Source of the DNA: Monoplex corrugatus
Taxonomy: Eukaryota > Mollusca > Gastropoda > Littorinimorpha > Ranellidae
Reading direction: 5' to 3'
NCBI GenBank assembly: GCA_030674185.1
Contig: JAPXFY010000026.1
Location: 50,071,246-50,135,245 of the forward strand
DNA length: 64,000 nt
Shown piece after piece: positions 54,725-64,000 of this stretch (positions are counted from its first letter, which is position 1; each line of letters starts with the position of its first letter). A program made the translations under genes and the position numbers. Under the pieces are notes generated by a model that saw only the letters and a list, made by a program, of their open reading frames with translations, ran no database searches and had not been told where the DNA came from.

Positions 54725-54800
54725 CATATTGCTTATAGCCCAGCCAACTACTAGAGCCATATTAGGGCTAACACCATGTTAAATACAACATCCAAGTTTC
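54725..54800 (-). mobile_element. family A 3'-end fragment (variant)
   Basis: CATATTGCTTATAGCCCAGC and CTAGAGCCATATTAGGGCT, the same variant as at 50355-50460. Confidence 0.6.
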
Positions 54801-55689
54801 ACCTACCAGCTACCATGCTAAACTGAGAGATGGGCAACTAGTAATTAGGTTTATTTACCATGTTATTACGTTTATAACTTGTGACAAAGACATATGAAAA
54901 CCAAATTGCATGCACTGATTTCATAATCATTACTTATAAATTCACTTACAGCAGCATGGCTTTTTTTTTTTACAAGCATAGCTAATAGCTATAGATTATT
55001 AGTACTCGCGAGTCACAGAATGGTATGTGTTATTAAGTTGTGAATTCAGACAGATACACAGTAATAGTTATGATAAGAAAAAAAACATCAGTTATAAAAA
55101 GACTTCTATGCACTTCCTTTTTCTTTCAAAATGTTTGAGTGAACTCAGTATACATAAAACTGGAAGAAGTTTGTGACCTTCAATGCCTTTCAGAGACAAT
55201 TTTGATTTTTATCAGGAAAACAAAAATATGCACAGAACAAATGACAAAGGTGGGGAAAAAATTGTGATGACGCGTTTTCTTTAAGTAGAACTCAATGAAC
55301 AAACAACTGTTGCAACAACATACCATTGCAATACAAATCTGTTCTCCCCTGTTGCCATCTCCATGTATAATACATCCTGACATTAGTATGTTGTTAATTT
55401 ATGCTGAGAAGAGGGCAAACTGTACAAACTCAAACATACCACTGTGCATCTCCATGAATCATCACATCTAAACCCTGAGACATACAAATGACATGCACCA
55501 AGTGATTCTCAATTCAACAGGCAAAAAATAATGGACAAAAGATCCTTTATAATTTGAAATGTTAATAATAAGTACCTGCATGATTCCTGTTAGAGATAGT
55601 CGATGAAACAAAAGACACTCTTTAGATCTGCCTCAGTTTTCTTCTGGTGAATTTTCAGCTCCTTGGAGTAGACCAAAACTTCCCCAGTC
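54801..55689. other. intergenic region without gene
   Basis: AT-rich sequence with no recognised family or conserved frame. Confidence 0.45.
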
Positions 55690-56025
55690 TGGAGTTCAGA
55701 GTTTGTTCAAGAGGGGATCGTCACATACAGTTAATTCCACATGCACTCTATCCACATCTGTCAGGAGCTATCTGCCAGACTCCTTGAGCCTGCACAAAAT
55801 CTTAAGTACTATCAAGGTCCTGAAATGTTAAATAGGAACTGCACCTACAAAACCCTGACCTCACCAAACTGTTTGGAGCATCAGGATGTGCTGCAAACAT
55901 GCCAACTTTTATGCGGCCGGATGTGGGAGGGGGTGAGGAGTGGGTAGGGGCTGAATTTGAGACATGCAGTCTTCGGTCCCAGGCTCTATCAAAACAGTCA
56001 GCCAGCCCACTGGATGAAGGAGACC
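55690..56025 (-). mobile_element. tRNA-derived SINE (family B), copy
   Basis: Head on the - strand at about 55945-56020 (GACTGTTTTGATAGAGCC, B-box-like CTCAAATTCAGCC). The body and 3' end match 28585-28935. It lies just downstream of the ARL3 stop and may be within its 3' UTR. Confidence 0.7.
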
Positions 56026-56279
56026 GAAAATTCACAAAAAGAAAACTAAAGGCAGATTCTATTCAAACATTTTCGGTTTCATTCTTAATGATTATGCATG
56101 CCTCAGAAAGAATGACCACGGTTTGAAAAAAAAAAGAGGAAAAAAAAAAAGAAAGGAACAGGTGAGTTATGCAATGATGCTGACAATCACAATGATCCCA
56201 CTGTCAACAGCAATGACTAACAAAAGATGAAGATTTTGATACTGTCTCTCACTGACATCCAGCTAAACCTGTCCGTCTG

Positions 56280-56333
56280 TCACTTCTTCTTGGTGTTTGT
56301 GCCGCAGGTTTTCATCACCCATTCAATGCCCTC
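56280..56333 (-). CDS. ARL3: ARL3 terminal coding exon
   Basis: Acceptor TTTTCTAG before GAG at 56333. Seventeen codons, [17 protein letters not shown], then TGA (complement of 56280-56282). Vertebrate ARL3 ends DGMNWVCKN and KKK at the same place. Confidence 0.9.
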   Translation of the reverse strand, partial: EGIEWVMKTCGTNTKKK

Positions 56334-59300
56334 CTAGAAAACAAACAAACAAACAAACAAAGGTTTTAATGCAATAGGCAAAAGAGACCCAAAATATCTG
56401 CAGGAAAAAGTTTGACTCTTTCACTCTCAGCTCTTAACCCTTTTCATTCCCTCACCCTACCTATTGGCCCTGTTAGCTCAGTTGCTTAGGCTTTTGACTC
56501 GCCCACACCCTGTCCACCATCAGCAAAATTTAACTCTTTGACTCTCTCACCTTGTCCAACTTCCTGCAGGAAGCTAGTGGACAGGGTAAAGGAATCAAAG
56601 GGTTAAAATTCTGCTTTGCTGTCATGGTTGATAAAGCAGAATGCTAGTGGATAGGCTGAGAGAGTCAAAGGGTTAGAATGCTATGCAGTTAAGGAATGAA
56701 GCATGGATTCTCCAGGCCACAGTTTTTTACCATGGGCTGGTTGGTCCTTTTGATAGAGCCATGGACTCAAGATCTGACATCCTGAGTTCCATCACAGCCC
56801 ACAACATTAAAAACCTGGCCTGTCCACTGACATCTTAAATGTTTCCATAATTCTGGTGCAGTCAGCTTGGTGTTTCATAGGTCCCTTCCCCAGTCCTTCC
56901 ACCCCCTCCCCTCTTCCCCACCTCCTCATTTCAAGACCTTGCTAGTGCATACAGTTTTGCACAAGCTCAGGGGAGGTGCTAAATAACTGCTGGCAGATTT
57001 GGGTGGAGCACATATGGAATTATTTGAGTTCAATGAATCCGTCTTGAACAAACTCCAAACGCTAAACTCACCAGGACTCTGAGGACTATGGCAAGTGGGC
57101 AAAGGACTGATGAATGTTCTGACACTGAAACAATATTTTGTCCCCCTCCCCCCTTCAATGTGAAAAACCCAATAAGTCATACAGTTTTCAGGAGAAATCC
57201 TCAGGGTTTCATATGTGGGTATCATCAGCATGGATAATGTGTCTCAAAATTAAAGAGAACAGTGGAAAATGGTTCAGAGGTTTGCCTACCAATGACTAAA
57301 TTCAAGGTTTCAGAGTTCATTCACCATTGAAGCCTTGACTTTTCTCCTCAGTTTGACCAGAATGTCAAACTGAACATCTGGTTCTTTAGAAGGGGATGAA
57401 AAACAAGACAGACCCATGCGGCTTCTGGCCTACACATGCTAAAGAGCCCACGACAGTTGAAAATCATGAAGAGCAGGGCATCTGCCCAGCTGCCCTGGAA
57501 AAAAACAAGAAGGCCAACTGGCCTTCAAGCCTTTCTAAAGTATTGTTAAAAAAAAAAAGAAAAAAAAAGGGTGCCACTGCACTGTGGCGAAACAATTTCA
57601 AAGTAAATCCACTGTGACAAAATGGATATGAAATCATATCAAATAAAATCAAATAGCGAGCGGCTGCCAACAGACTATCATCATCATAGCAGCACCTGGG
57701 CTTTTAAGTCAATCTGCATAAGCAACATGTCCAAGAGCCCTGCACAGACATGCTTGAAGACATTATTTTGGGTTTATCTATCCATCACATTTCACTTTCC
57801 ATTACAGTTTGGATTGCTCTTTTCATCAGACGGTATGTACAGAGTTAGTTCATATGAAAATATTATGACTGCATAGACAATGTCTTCACACACCTGAAAC
57901 TGAAACTAAAGACACAAACAGTAGCATCAAGCAACATGAGAAATGACTGTCAAAATCTGAATCAGACAGGAAAACCAATCAAGAAGTCAGTTCAAAGCAT
58001 GAATATCATTTCCTGATTTTGTCATTAAAAACACTACTCTCACCTGTATTATCCAAGTTCATTAGCAGGCCAGAAGGTTTTAGTTCGTGACCTTGACTAC
58101 TGATATTTTAGTAATGGTAAAGTTATGGAGACACTAACTTAAACTGGCTCAATGAAGAACAATTGTCATTAGTACAGACCTTAGTACTGTGACCGTGTAC
58201 TTTAGATCACAACAAGCACTGCTGAACTTTACATCAAAGTGAGCCAGCAACAGTGCAGTCTTCTCTGCAGCAGCTTGACATCCCTGGCTCTTACAGATTT
58301 CATCACACAGGGACATTGAATATAGTGGTTTTATTGTTAACGTTAATTTTCTTTACAGCCCAGCTGATAATTGTTAATTTTCTTTAAAGCCCAGCTGACT
58401 GTATAGAGCCATATCAGGGCTATAACCATTTCAAAATGTTATACAATACTTCAACAGAATAAAGAAAGGAAAAGAGAATGAAGTACACATATCAATGTAT
58501 TCGTGCACATATCAATGTATTCATGCACAAAATCTAAAGAGATGCCCCTGGCAATGACATGCAGGAGATTTTAAAAAACATACCTCAATACAACTTTAAA
58601 CATAACTAGGAACACTAAAACATCTATAAAAAAAACAGCCTAAATCACCTAAAATTGCTTCGGCATATCTCATTTCCTTAGAGCCAAAAATGCACTTAAC
58701 CCTTACAGTGCCAGATGATGTAATTAAAGTGTGCATCGCCATTGCCAGGGCGCATTTTGCAAATTCGGGTAATAATTCATAAAAAATTCCTGAAGCTAAA
58801 GGAGACAAAATAGACAATAACATGTTGAATAAAGTTTGTAGCAAAATGATTTCTCTTCAAAATGACACTCATAGAAAGATAAAAAAGAACATTTGAATTT
58901 TTGGTGAAATATTTTATTTGTACTCACCAAATTTGCAGAAATTTTGTACTAAGTGGCATGATACATTCCAAAGTGAAACAAAAAGCAATCCTAAATCCAT
59001 GTTATTTTGAAGGCACACCAATTCAAAGAGAAGAGTCTAAAGAAATGAAGAAATAAAAAAAAAAGGGCACCAAAAAACCCTATTTATAGATTATGGATGT
59101 CCGACACAACTACTGTCAGTGTCTCCACAAACTAATCTTCAAGCCAGTATTTGAGTTTTGTGTGGTACTCCATGAAACAAGAAACACCTTCATGTCCCCT
59201 TTGTTGGTGACCTCAAGGTCAGTCATCTCCTTCACCAGTCTGTTGGCTTTGATGGTACCACAACAGCTGGTGTTGTGCCTAAAGAGGTATCTGAAATCAT

Positions 59301-59394
59301 ATACACAAACATACACAGCAATAAGTAACATGTGACAAAATATATAACTGCACCATAAGCAGGATGAACAAGCAAAATAAGTCACACACACACA

Positions 59395-59428
<34 letters not shown>

Positions 59429-59478
59429 TCACCACCACCCATCACCACCCCACCCCCACATTACCACCTCTATCACAA

Positions 59479-59571
<93 letters not shown>

Positions 59572-61072
59572 ACACAGAGTTGGTAACAGTCTGTCCACTG
59601 TCTCAGTGAGCTATGTTTAGAAATCCCCCCCCCCCCCCCAACTCCTTCTGCTGTGCGTATCTATTCGTCTTAGTCACAAGCCCCTGAAGGAGTTCTTGTG
59701 TGAGAAACAACTTGAAATAATTTACAGCTCCAAAGCCCTCAGTTGATACTTTGATGCCCGCATCCCCTGTAAACTCAAACTACACAGGTCTTGTGTTTGT
59801 CCCATCAAAGAACTGACCGTCGAAACGTGCAGTTCCAGTCACTGTCCGTCCTCTTCTCGCACCCCGGACCCGCCCCCTCCCCTGCCCCACCCCCCTTCCT
59901 GCTGTCCCTCTTTTTCGTCCTGCAACCTTGCTTCTCGAAACTCTACGCCTTTTCCTGCTTACTACTGGCACCCTCCCACCCTCCCCATCACTATCGCTTT
60001 CAGTCTCAGCACCACTCACCTCTGTCTTCGCCGTGAAAGCAGGATCAACAGTCGAGTCGTGACTGACAGACTATCACTGTCGTCGAAGTCGGTCAAGGCA
60101 CACGGTGCACTTGTTCTGGCCACATCATCGCCATGAACACCACTGTCCTCGCTAAAATCATCCAAAGAATCAACTGATTCAATGTCAGAATCATTTTGGA
60201 GCACAAGTTAAACGGCAAGGGAAAGTGGAATGGAAGCGCGTGGTCTGCTTGAAGTGCTCGGCTCGGCGCTGTCGGCCATTTTCGCTGTCGGAGTGTTTAC
60301 GTAAACGGGGTCCCCTACTAATTGCTTTGTTTGCAAACTTTGGGAAGAACGTCACAGAAACTGCGTAGTATCTCATTATCGGGGAAGGATTGTAGATTGT
60401 GTATCTGTGTTCTGTGTCACTTCTGCTTGCCATAATTCCCCATGAAAAATGCTAAAAATAGACTGTCAGAATATTCGGTCGCTGGCAAAGAGGATGACAC
60501 GGAGAGCTGACCGAATATTCGGTTGCTGGCACTGAACGGGTTAATACATGTACCCAGTTATCAATCCTAAGAGAAAGTACATAAGACTTTACCAAACACA
60601 TTAAGGTGAATGGACCAGCAAGGCAGAAAATGATAGGAAGAAATGACAGAAAACAAAAGAACAAGGCAGAAACAAAGAGAGTGACAAAAGAGAGAAAAAT
60701 TCTAGCACAGAATTTCCAGAAGGTAAGGATATTATTTATACTGAAAGAGCCCCCGGGGGTAAACATAGTGGTGAGTTGAAGAGTTGGAATGAACAGGTAT
60801 GGAATAAATACCACTGAAGCACCCCAGAAGATGGGGCAACAAAAATAGACCAATAAATGTAAAACAAATAAATAAAGTGGGCTTACCTTCACACCTTCCC
60901 CAGAGACAGCAGAGCAGGGCTGTATCCTCCATTCCCTGTCCCTGATGGCATTAAGGTTGAGACTGTCAGCCACCTCATGGGCGGGGGCTGCGTTCATCAG
61001 GTCCTGCTTGTTGGCAAATGCCATTACTGGCACTCCCGCCAGTTTCTCTTCCTCCAGCAGTTCTCGTAGTTC
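56280..61072 (-). CDS. ARL3: ADP-ribosylation factor-like protein 3 (last two coding exons)
   Basis: Small GTPase of the ARF family that acts with RP2 and UNC119/PDE6D in moving lipidated proteins into cilia. Two coding exons are visible on the - strand, 61072-60887 and 56333-56280, joining in phase 0 to 79 residues. They contain the guanine-specificity motif NKQD in [20 protein letters not shown], the third base-contact motif CSA in [12 protein letters not shown], and end with [14 protein letters not shown] and TGA. The AAPA-E-A-LNL-IRDR pattern and the KKK end distinguish ARL3 from ARL2. The P-loop, switch I and switch II exons are not in the window and should lie to the right of 64000. The intron (56334-60886) holds SINE B, family A and piggyBac copies. 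ARL3 converges with IDH3B. Confidence 0.9.
56434..56676. repeat. family P MITE with small internal insertion
   Basis: TTAA at 56434-56437; the end is decayed (GGGTTAGAA). Between the first and second heads sits GGCCCTGTTAGCTCAGTTGC (about 56465), which looks like the first third of a tRNA. The rest matches the 16053-16244 copy. Confidence 0.75.
56722..57072 (+). mobile_element. tRNA-derived SINE (family B), copy on + strand
   Basis: tRNA-like head at 56732-56805 (GGGCTGGTTGGTCC, TTTTGATAGAGCCATGG, CTGAGTTCCATC). The body has TTCAAGACCTTGCTAGTG and GCTGGCAGATTTGGG. The end is ATCCGTCTTGAACAAAC. It lies in the ARL3 intron, antisense to the gene. Confidence 0.75.
57073..58339. other. ARL3 intron, no gene
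   Basis: No conserved frame. A/T-rich with an A run near 57548-57568. Nothing recognised. Confidence 0.45.
59088..60204 (-). pseudogene. piggyBac transposase, N- and C-terminal remnants
   Basis: An acidic start ([20 protein letters not shown] at 60204) leads to a stop at 60016. An Arg/Gly-rich region (60019-59780) in another frame follows, then across a TAG the N-terminal DDE-domain start [20 protein letters not shown] with TKTNRYAQQ (59770-59645). After low-complexity DNA the frame [18 protein letters not shown] (about 59290-59235) is the conserved segment just before the last catalytic Asp of piggyBac transposases. About 300 residues with the first two catalytic Asp are missing. Dead copy. 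Confidence 0.82.
59384..59571. repeat. two CA arrays inside the piggyBac relic
   Basis: CA runs at 59384-59428 and 59481-59571, separated by a CACC-rich stretch. A C run follows at 59626-59639. They occupy the place of the lost catalytic domain. Confidence 0.92.
60887..61072 (-). CDS. ARL3: ARL3 penultimate coding exon
   Basis: Acceptor GGTGCAG before GAA at 61072. It reads [26 protein letters not shown] and ends GEGVK. Donor GTAAGC at 60886 downwards. It is 186 nt, phase 0 at both ends. A G run (C run in the gene's sense) at 61119-61140 lies just upstream and could serve as pyrimidine tract. Confidence 0.93.
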
Positions 61073-61364
61073 CTGCACCATGCGACAGCCTCATTAACAT
61101 TTTTTAGGAAGTAATGGGGGGGGGGGGGGGGGGGGGGGGGAAATCTATACTGCAGCAATAGATTTACCATGTAAACATCATGCTGATCACTCAGGGCAAA
61201 ACATGCCACCACCATGCAGCACTGATTTTTTTTTACTTATTGCTTTCCTTTTCCTTTTCTTCTTTTTATTCTGAATGTCAGTATTTTCATAAACTTAATA
61301 TGAAAATGAATTTTTCTAGAAAAATTCTTTGCTTCTGTGGGTGCTTCTTCTTTTATTATTATTA

Positions 61365-61625
61365 CTTGTTCAAATCCCAGCTGACTGAACAGAACCATGT
61401 TAGGGCTATTACCATCTTTAAACACACACAACACCTCACTAACCCTGAAAAAAACGGTAAAGAACATTAGGAACACATGTCAATGCATTTGCTCACATAA
61501 TCTAAGGTTATGGCCCTGGCATTCAACTTTCTGCCCAATTTATTACCAGGAGATTAAAAAAAAAGCCTAAATATAAGCCTGAATATAATCTTAACTAGAG
61601 ACACTTCAACCTGCTCAAGAATTTC
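61365..61625 (-). mobile_element. family A retroposon, diverged 3' half
   Basis: CAAATCCCAGCTGACTGAAC, AACCATGTTAGGGCTATTA and ACATGTCAATGCATTTGC are diverged matches to the family's 3' half. Confidence 0.65.
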
Positions 61626-61694
61626 TTGCCATAAGGTCTATACTTCCAAAAAAGAAAAGGGATATAGAAGGCTGGCGTGCTGAATTGTTATTGT

Positions 61695-62240
61695 TATTGT
61701 TGTTGAAAGCCCAGCCGACTGCATAGAGCTCTATAACAGGGCTATAACCACTTCAAAACATACAAAACTTCAACAGGAAAAAATTTATAAAAAAAAAAAG
61801 AAAATTATGTACACATATCAATGCATTCCCACACATAATCTATGGACATGTCCCTGGTGTTGACCACTCCGTTCAATTTATCACACAGGGGATTTAAAAA
61901 ACACACCTGAATACAAATTTAAGCATACCTAAGGACACCAAAATATATATAAAAACATGCATAAATTATCTAAAATTACTTCCCTATGTCTCATTTCCCA
62001 AGAGTCAAAAATACACTTAACACACGTACCCAATTATCAATCCTAAGAGGAAGTACGTAAGACTTTATCAAACACATTCAGGTGATTGGACAGGCAAGGC
62101 AGAAAATGATAGGAAGAAATGACAGAAAGCAAAGGAACAATACAGAAACAAAGAGAGTGACAGAAAAGAAGAAATTTCTAGCACAGAATTTCCAGAAGGT
62201 GGGGATACTGTTTATACTGAAAGAGCCCCTGGCATCCTGA
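61695..62240 (-). mobile_element. family A retroposon, near-complete copy
   Basis: Runs from AAAGCCCAGCCGACTGCATA (3' end, about 61707) to CTGAAAGAGCCCCTGGCATC (5' end, about 62217). The preserved interior CACTTAACACACGTACCC shows the empty site of the piggyBac insertion at 58700. Confidence 0.85.
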
Positions 62241-62479
62241 CAGGGGAACCCATTCCTGAATGGACACCCCCAGATTTTGGCCCCAAGCTACTGACATAAA
62301 CACTCCCAGGTGGGAAGAAGTAAAAGAATGACGAAGACAGACCAGTTCAGTCTGTGTCTGTGTCAATTTTCATTTGTTCCAGGGACTGTGACTGTGCATT
62401 TGATTTCATCATGTATATTTTTGCCATTTCAATATTGATGAGCAGACTGCACAGAAAAATGTATATATAAGACAGATCC

Positions 62480-64000
62480 ATGATCTGGACAAGTGAAAGT
62501 ATCAAATGCAGATGTATCAAAAAAATTATTCTAAAGGCTAAATCTCTCTTCTATTTAAACGAAATCGCCTCCGCTACAAGCCAAAGAAAATTGTTCAATG
62601 TCTGTGACAGATTGCTAGGCCGCAGCAAAAAATCTCTACTTCCCAACACATACCCTTTAAATGACCTACCTTCAGTGTTTAATAAGTATTTCCTCAACAA
62701 AGTAAAAAACATCAGAAAAGAATTAGATCAGGCCACGTTGTCCCCTTTGGTAAAAAGACCTACCTCCACCACCCCCACTTCAACTTTCTGCATGTTTAAC
62801 CCTGTTACTGAGTCTGAACTTAAAACCGTCATTCTCAAATCAAAACCCACTTCATGTTCCCTCGATCCCATTCCTACCCCTCTGTTTCTCCAGTTTCTTG
62901 ATGATCTGCTCCCAACTCTCACTGTAATCATCAACTCCTCTCTTTCTTCCGGTATATTTCCATCAAGTCTTAAAATAGCTGTTGTAAAACCTCTCCTCAA
63001 GAAACAATCCTTGGACCCAAACAACTTGAAAAATTACAGACCGGTTTCTAACCTATCATTCTTTTCCAAAATTCTTGAAAAAGTCGTTCTCCAACAATTA
63101 CTTACATATCTTAATGACTACGACCTCTTCTCTCCTTCTCAGTCTGCTTATCGTCCTCATCACAGTACTGAAACTGCGCTCCTCAAAATTTCTAATGACA
63201 TCCTTTTAGCTCTTGACTCTGGAAACGTCTCTCTACTAACTTTACTGGACCTCTCAGCTGCTTTTGACTCCAATACAGTTACAGCATTTCTCACACCGCT
63301 CTTTCCTGGTTCCGTTCATACCTCACAGAAAGAACACAATCAGTCTTTGTCAATAACCTCAACTCTACATCTGAAGAACTATTGTACGGGGTCCCACAGG
63401 GATCTGTGTTGGGCCCCGTGCTCTTTGTCCTCTATACACAACCACTTGCCGGCCTGATACAGTCTCACTCTCCTGAACATCAATCATTTGCAGATGACAC
63501 TCAACTTGAACTCTCTACTCCTCCCGAGAACATAAACCCAGCCATTTCCTCTCCCGAACTTTGTATCACCGACATACGAATCTGGATGCTCGAAAACAAG
63601 CTAAAACTAAATGACGAGAAAACTGAAGCTGTCCTCTGTTCTTCCTCTTTTAAGTCTCTGCCGTCTACCACTCCTACATCTCTTACCGTTGGATCAACAG
63701 ATATTCCCTTTTCCTCTACCGCACGAAATTTTGGCTTCCACTTCAGCAAAGACATTAGTATCTCAACACATGTACAGACAGTCTGCCGCAAAGCATACAT
63801 TGACCTTAGACGCATTAGTTATATTCGCCACTTACTTTCAGAAGACGCTACCAAAACATTTCTTTCTGCCTTTGTTCTCTCCAAATTAGACTACTGTAAC
63901 TCCCTCTTTTCTGGCTGTCCTCAAAATCAATTAGACAAACTTCAAAAAGTACAAAACTCTGCCGCTAAACTTGTTTCTCGTTCCCGCAAGCATGATCATG
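62480..64000 (+). mobile_element. L2/CR1-clade LINE, runs off the window
   Basis: Plus-strand RT of the same clade as 12091-14576. Conserved blocks: LKNYRPVSNLSFFSKILEKV (about 63025), SAYRPHHSTETALLKI, LLDLSAAFD (about 63245), then in the next frame GVPQGSVLGPVLFVLYT (about 63390) and the intact catalytic SFADDTQLEL (about 63485-63512), KLKLNDEKTEAVLCSS, SKLDYCNSLFSG (about 63880). About 15 residues after AAFD are deleted and the frame shifts near 63300, so this copy is inactive. It sits upstream of the visible ARL3 exons, probably in another ARL3 intron. Confidence 0.88.

Larger units (their letters stand above)
58700..60540 (-). mobile_element. piggyBac-type DNA transposon relic
   Basis: 1841 bp bounded by TTAA on both sides (58696-58699, 60541-60544). 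Termini are CCCTTACAGTGCCAG and, at the other end, CTGGCACTGAACGGG (complement CCCGTTCAGTGCCAG), imperfect inverted repeats starting with CCC as in piggyBac elements. Just inside the right end, GAATATTCGGT-GCTGGCA occurs twice, a subterminal repeat. It encodes N- and C-terminal transposase pieces on the - strand. The middle is replaced by C runs and CA arrays. Confidence 0.88.
58340..60770 (-). mobile_element. family A retroposon split by a piggyBac element
   Basis: The 3' half lies at 58340-58699 (with a short duplication of GTTAATTTTCTTTA-AGCCCAG at its end) and the 5' half at 60541-60770 (CTGAAAGAGCCCCCGGGGG at its start). The intact copy at 61695-62240 shows the unbroken junction, with TTAA near 62017. 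Confidence 0.85.

Noticed and set aside
60191..60433. Minus-strand 80-codon frame as a separate host gene
   Set aside because: It lies within the TTAA-bounded piggyBac relic, upstream of its acidic N-terminal part, so it is most likely the element's 5' region.

Overview
This is a piece of an animal nuclear genome, AT-rich and crowded with simple repeats and transposon debris. Two conserved genes are split by GT-AG introns. Gene style, tRNA-derived SINEs with (AAT)n tails, RNase H-bearing LINEs and DIRS/Gypsy relics suggest a lophotrochozoan, most likely a mollusc. That placement is inference; no species can be named from the sequence.

Host genes. IDH3B, the beta (regulatory) subunit of mitochondrial NAD-dependent isocitrate dehydrogenase, runs on the + strand from 2070 to 43573. 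I can place eight exons that join in frame into a 373-residue protein, from a mitochondrial presequence at 2070-2150 to a stop at 43571-43573. The last two coding exons of ARL3, a ciliary ARF-like GTPase, lie on the - strand at 60887-61072 and 56280-56333. Their upstream exons fall beyond the right edge. The two genes converge, with about 12.7 kb between their stop codons. Everything else that looks coding is transposon-derived or a simple-repeat artefact.

Layout. Intron 1 of IDH3B (2151-17616) holds a LINE broken by a Tc1 element (4511-7519), L2-type LINE pieces (9572-9872, 12091-14576), a 549-bp retroposon (family A, 11540-12090 and 14611-15159) and palindromic TTAA-ended MITEs. Intron 3 (18772-26876) holds a LINE fragment, a 3.3-kb orphan block with a 130-bp tandem trimer, a SINE, and a second LINE lying between two CA arrays (24169-26515). 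Intron 7 (30950-43495) holds a Gypsy LTR retrotransposon (31109-40357) with a DIRS-type tyrosine-recombinase element nested inside it, then a 1.5-kb minisatellite of 26-bp units. The intergenic part has a family A copy broken by a small hAT element (46845-47691). The ARL3 intron has a family A copy broken by a piggyBac relic (58700-60540). The window ends in an L2-type LINE.

How the parts relate. The most informative feature is the nesting. At least six insertions can be read with exact ends and target duplications: Tc1 (TA), piggyBac (TTAA), hAT (TTACAG), Gypsy (GTGTG), family A inside a MITE (12 bp), and the MITEs themselves (TTAA). The most promising biology is an RNase H-encoding LINE family whose two copies both lie flush between CA/GT microsatellites, as expected of an (AC)n-targeting retrotransposon. 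Next is a palindromic TTAA-ended MITE family with at least seven good copies. No bacterial-type system, CRISPR array or functional RNA gene was found.
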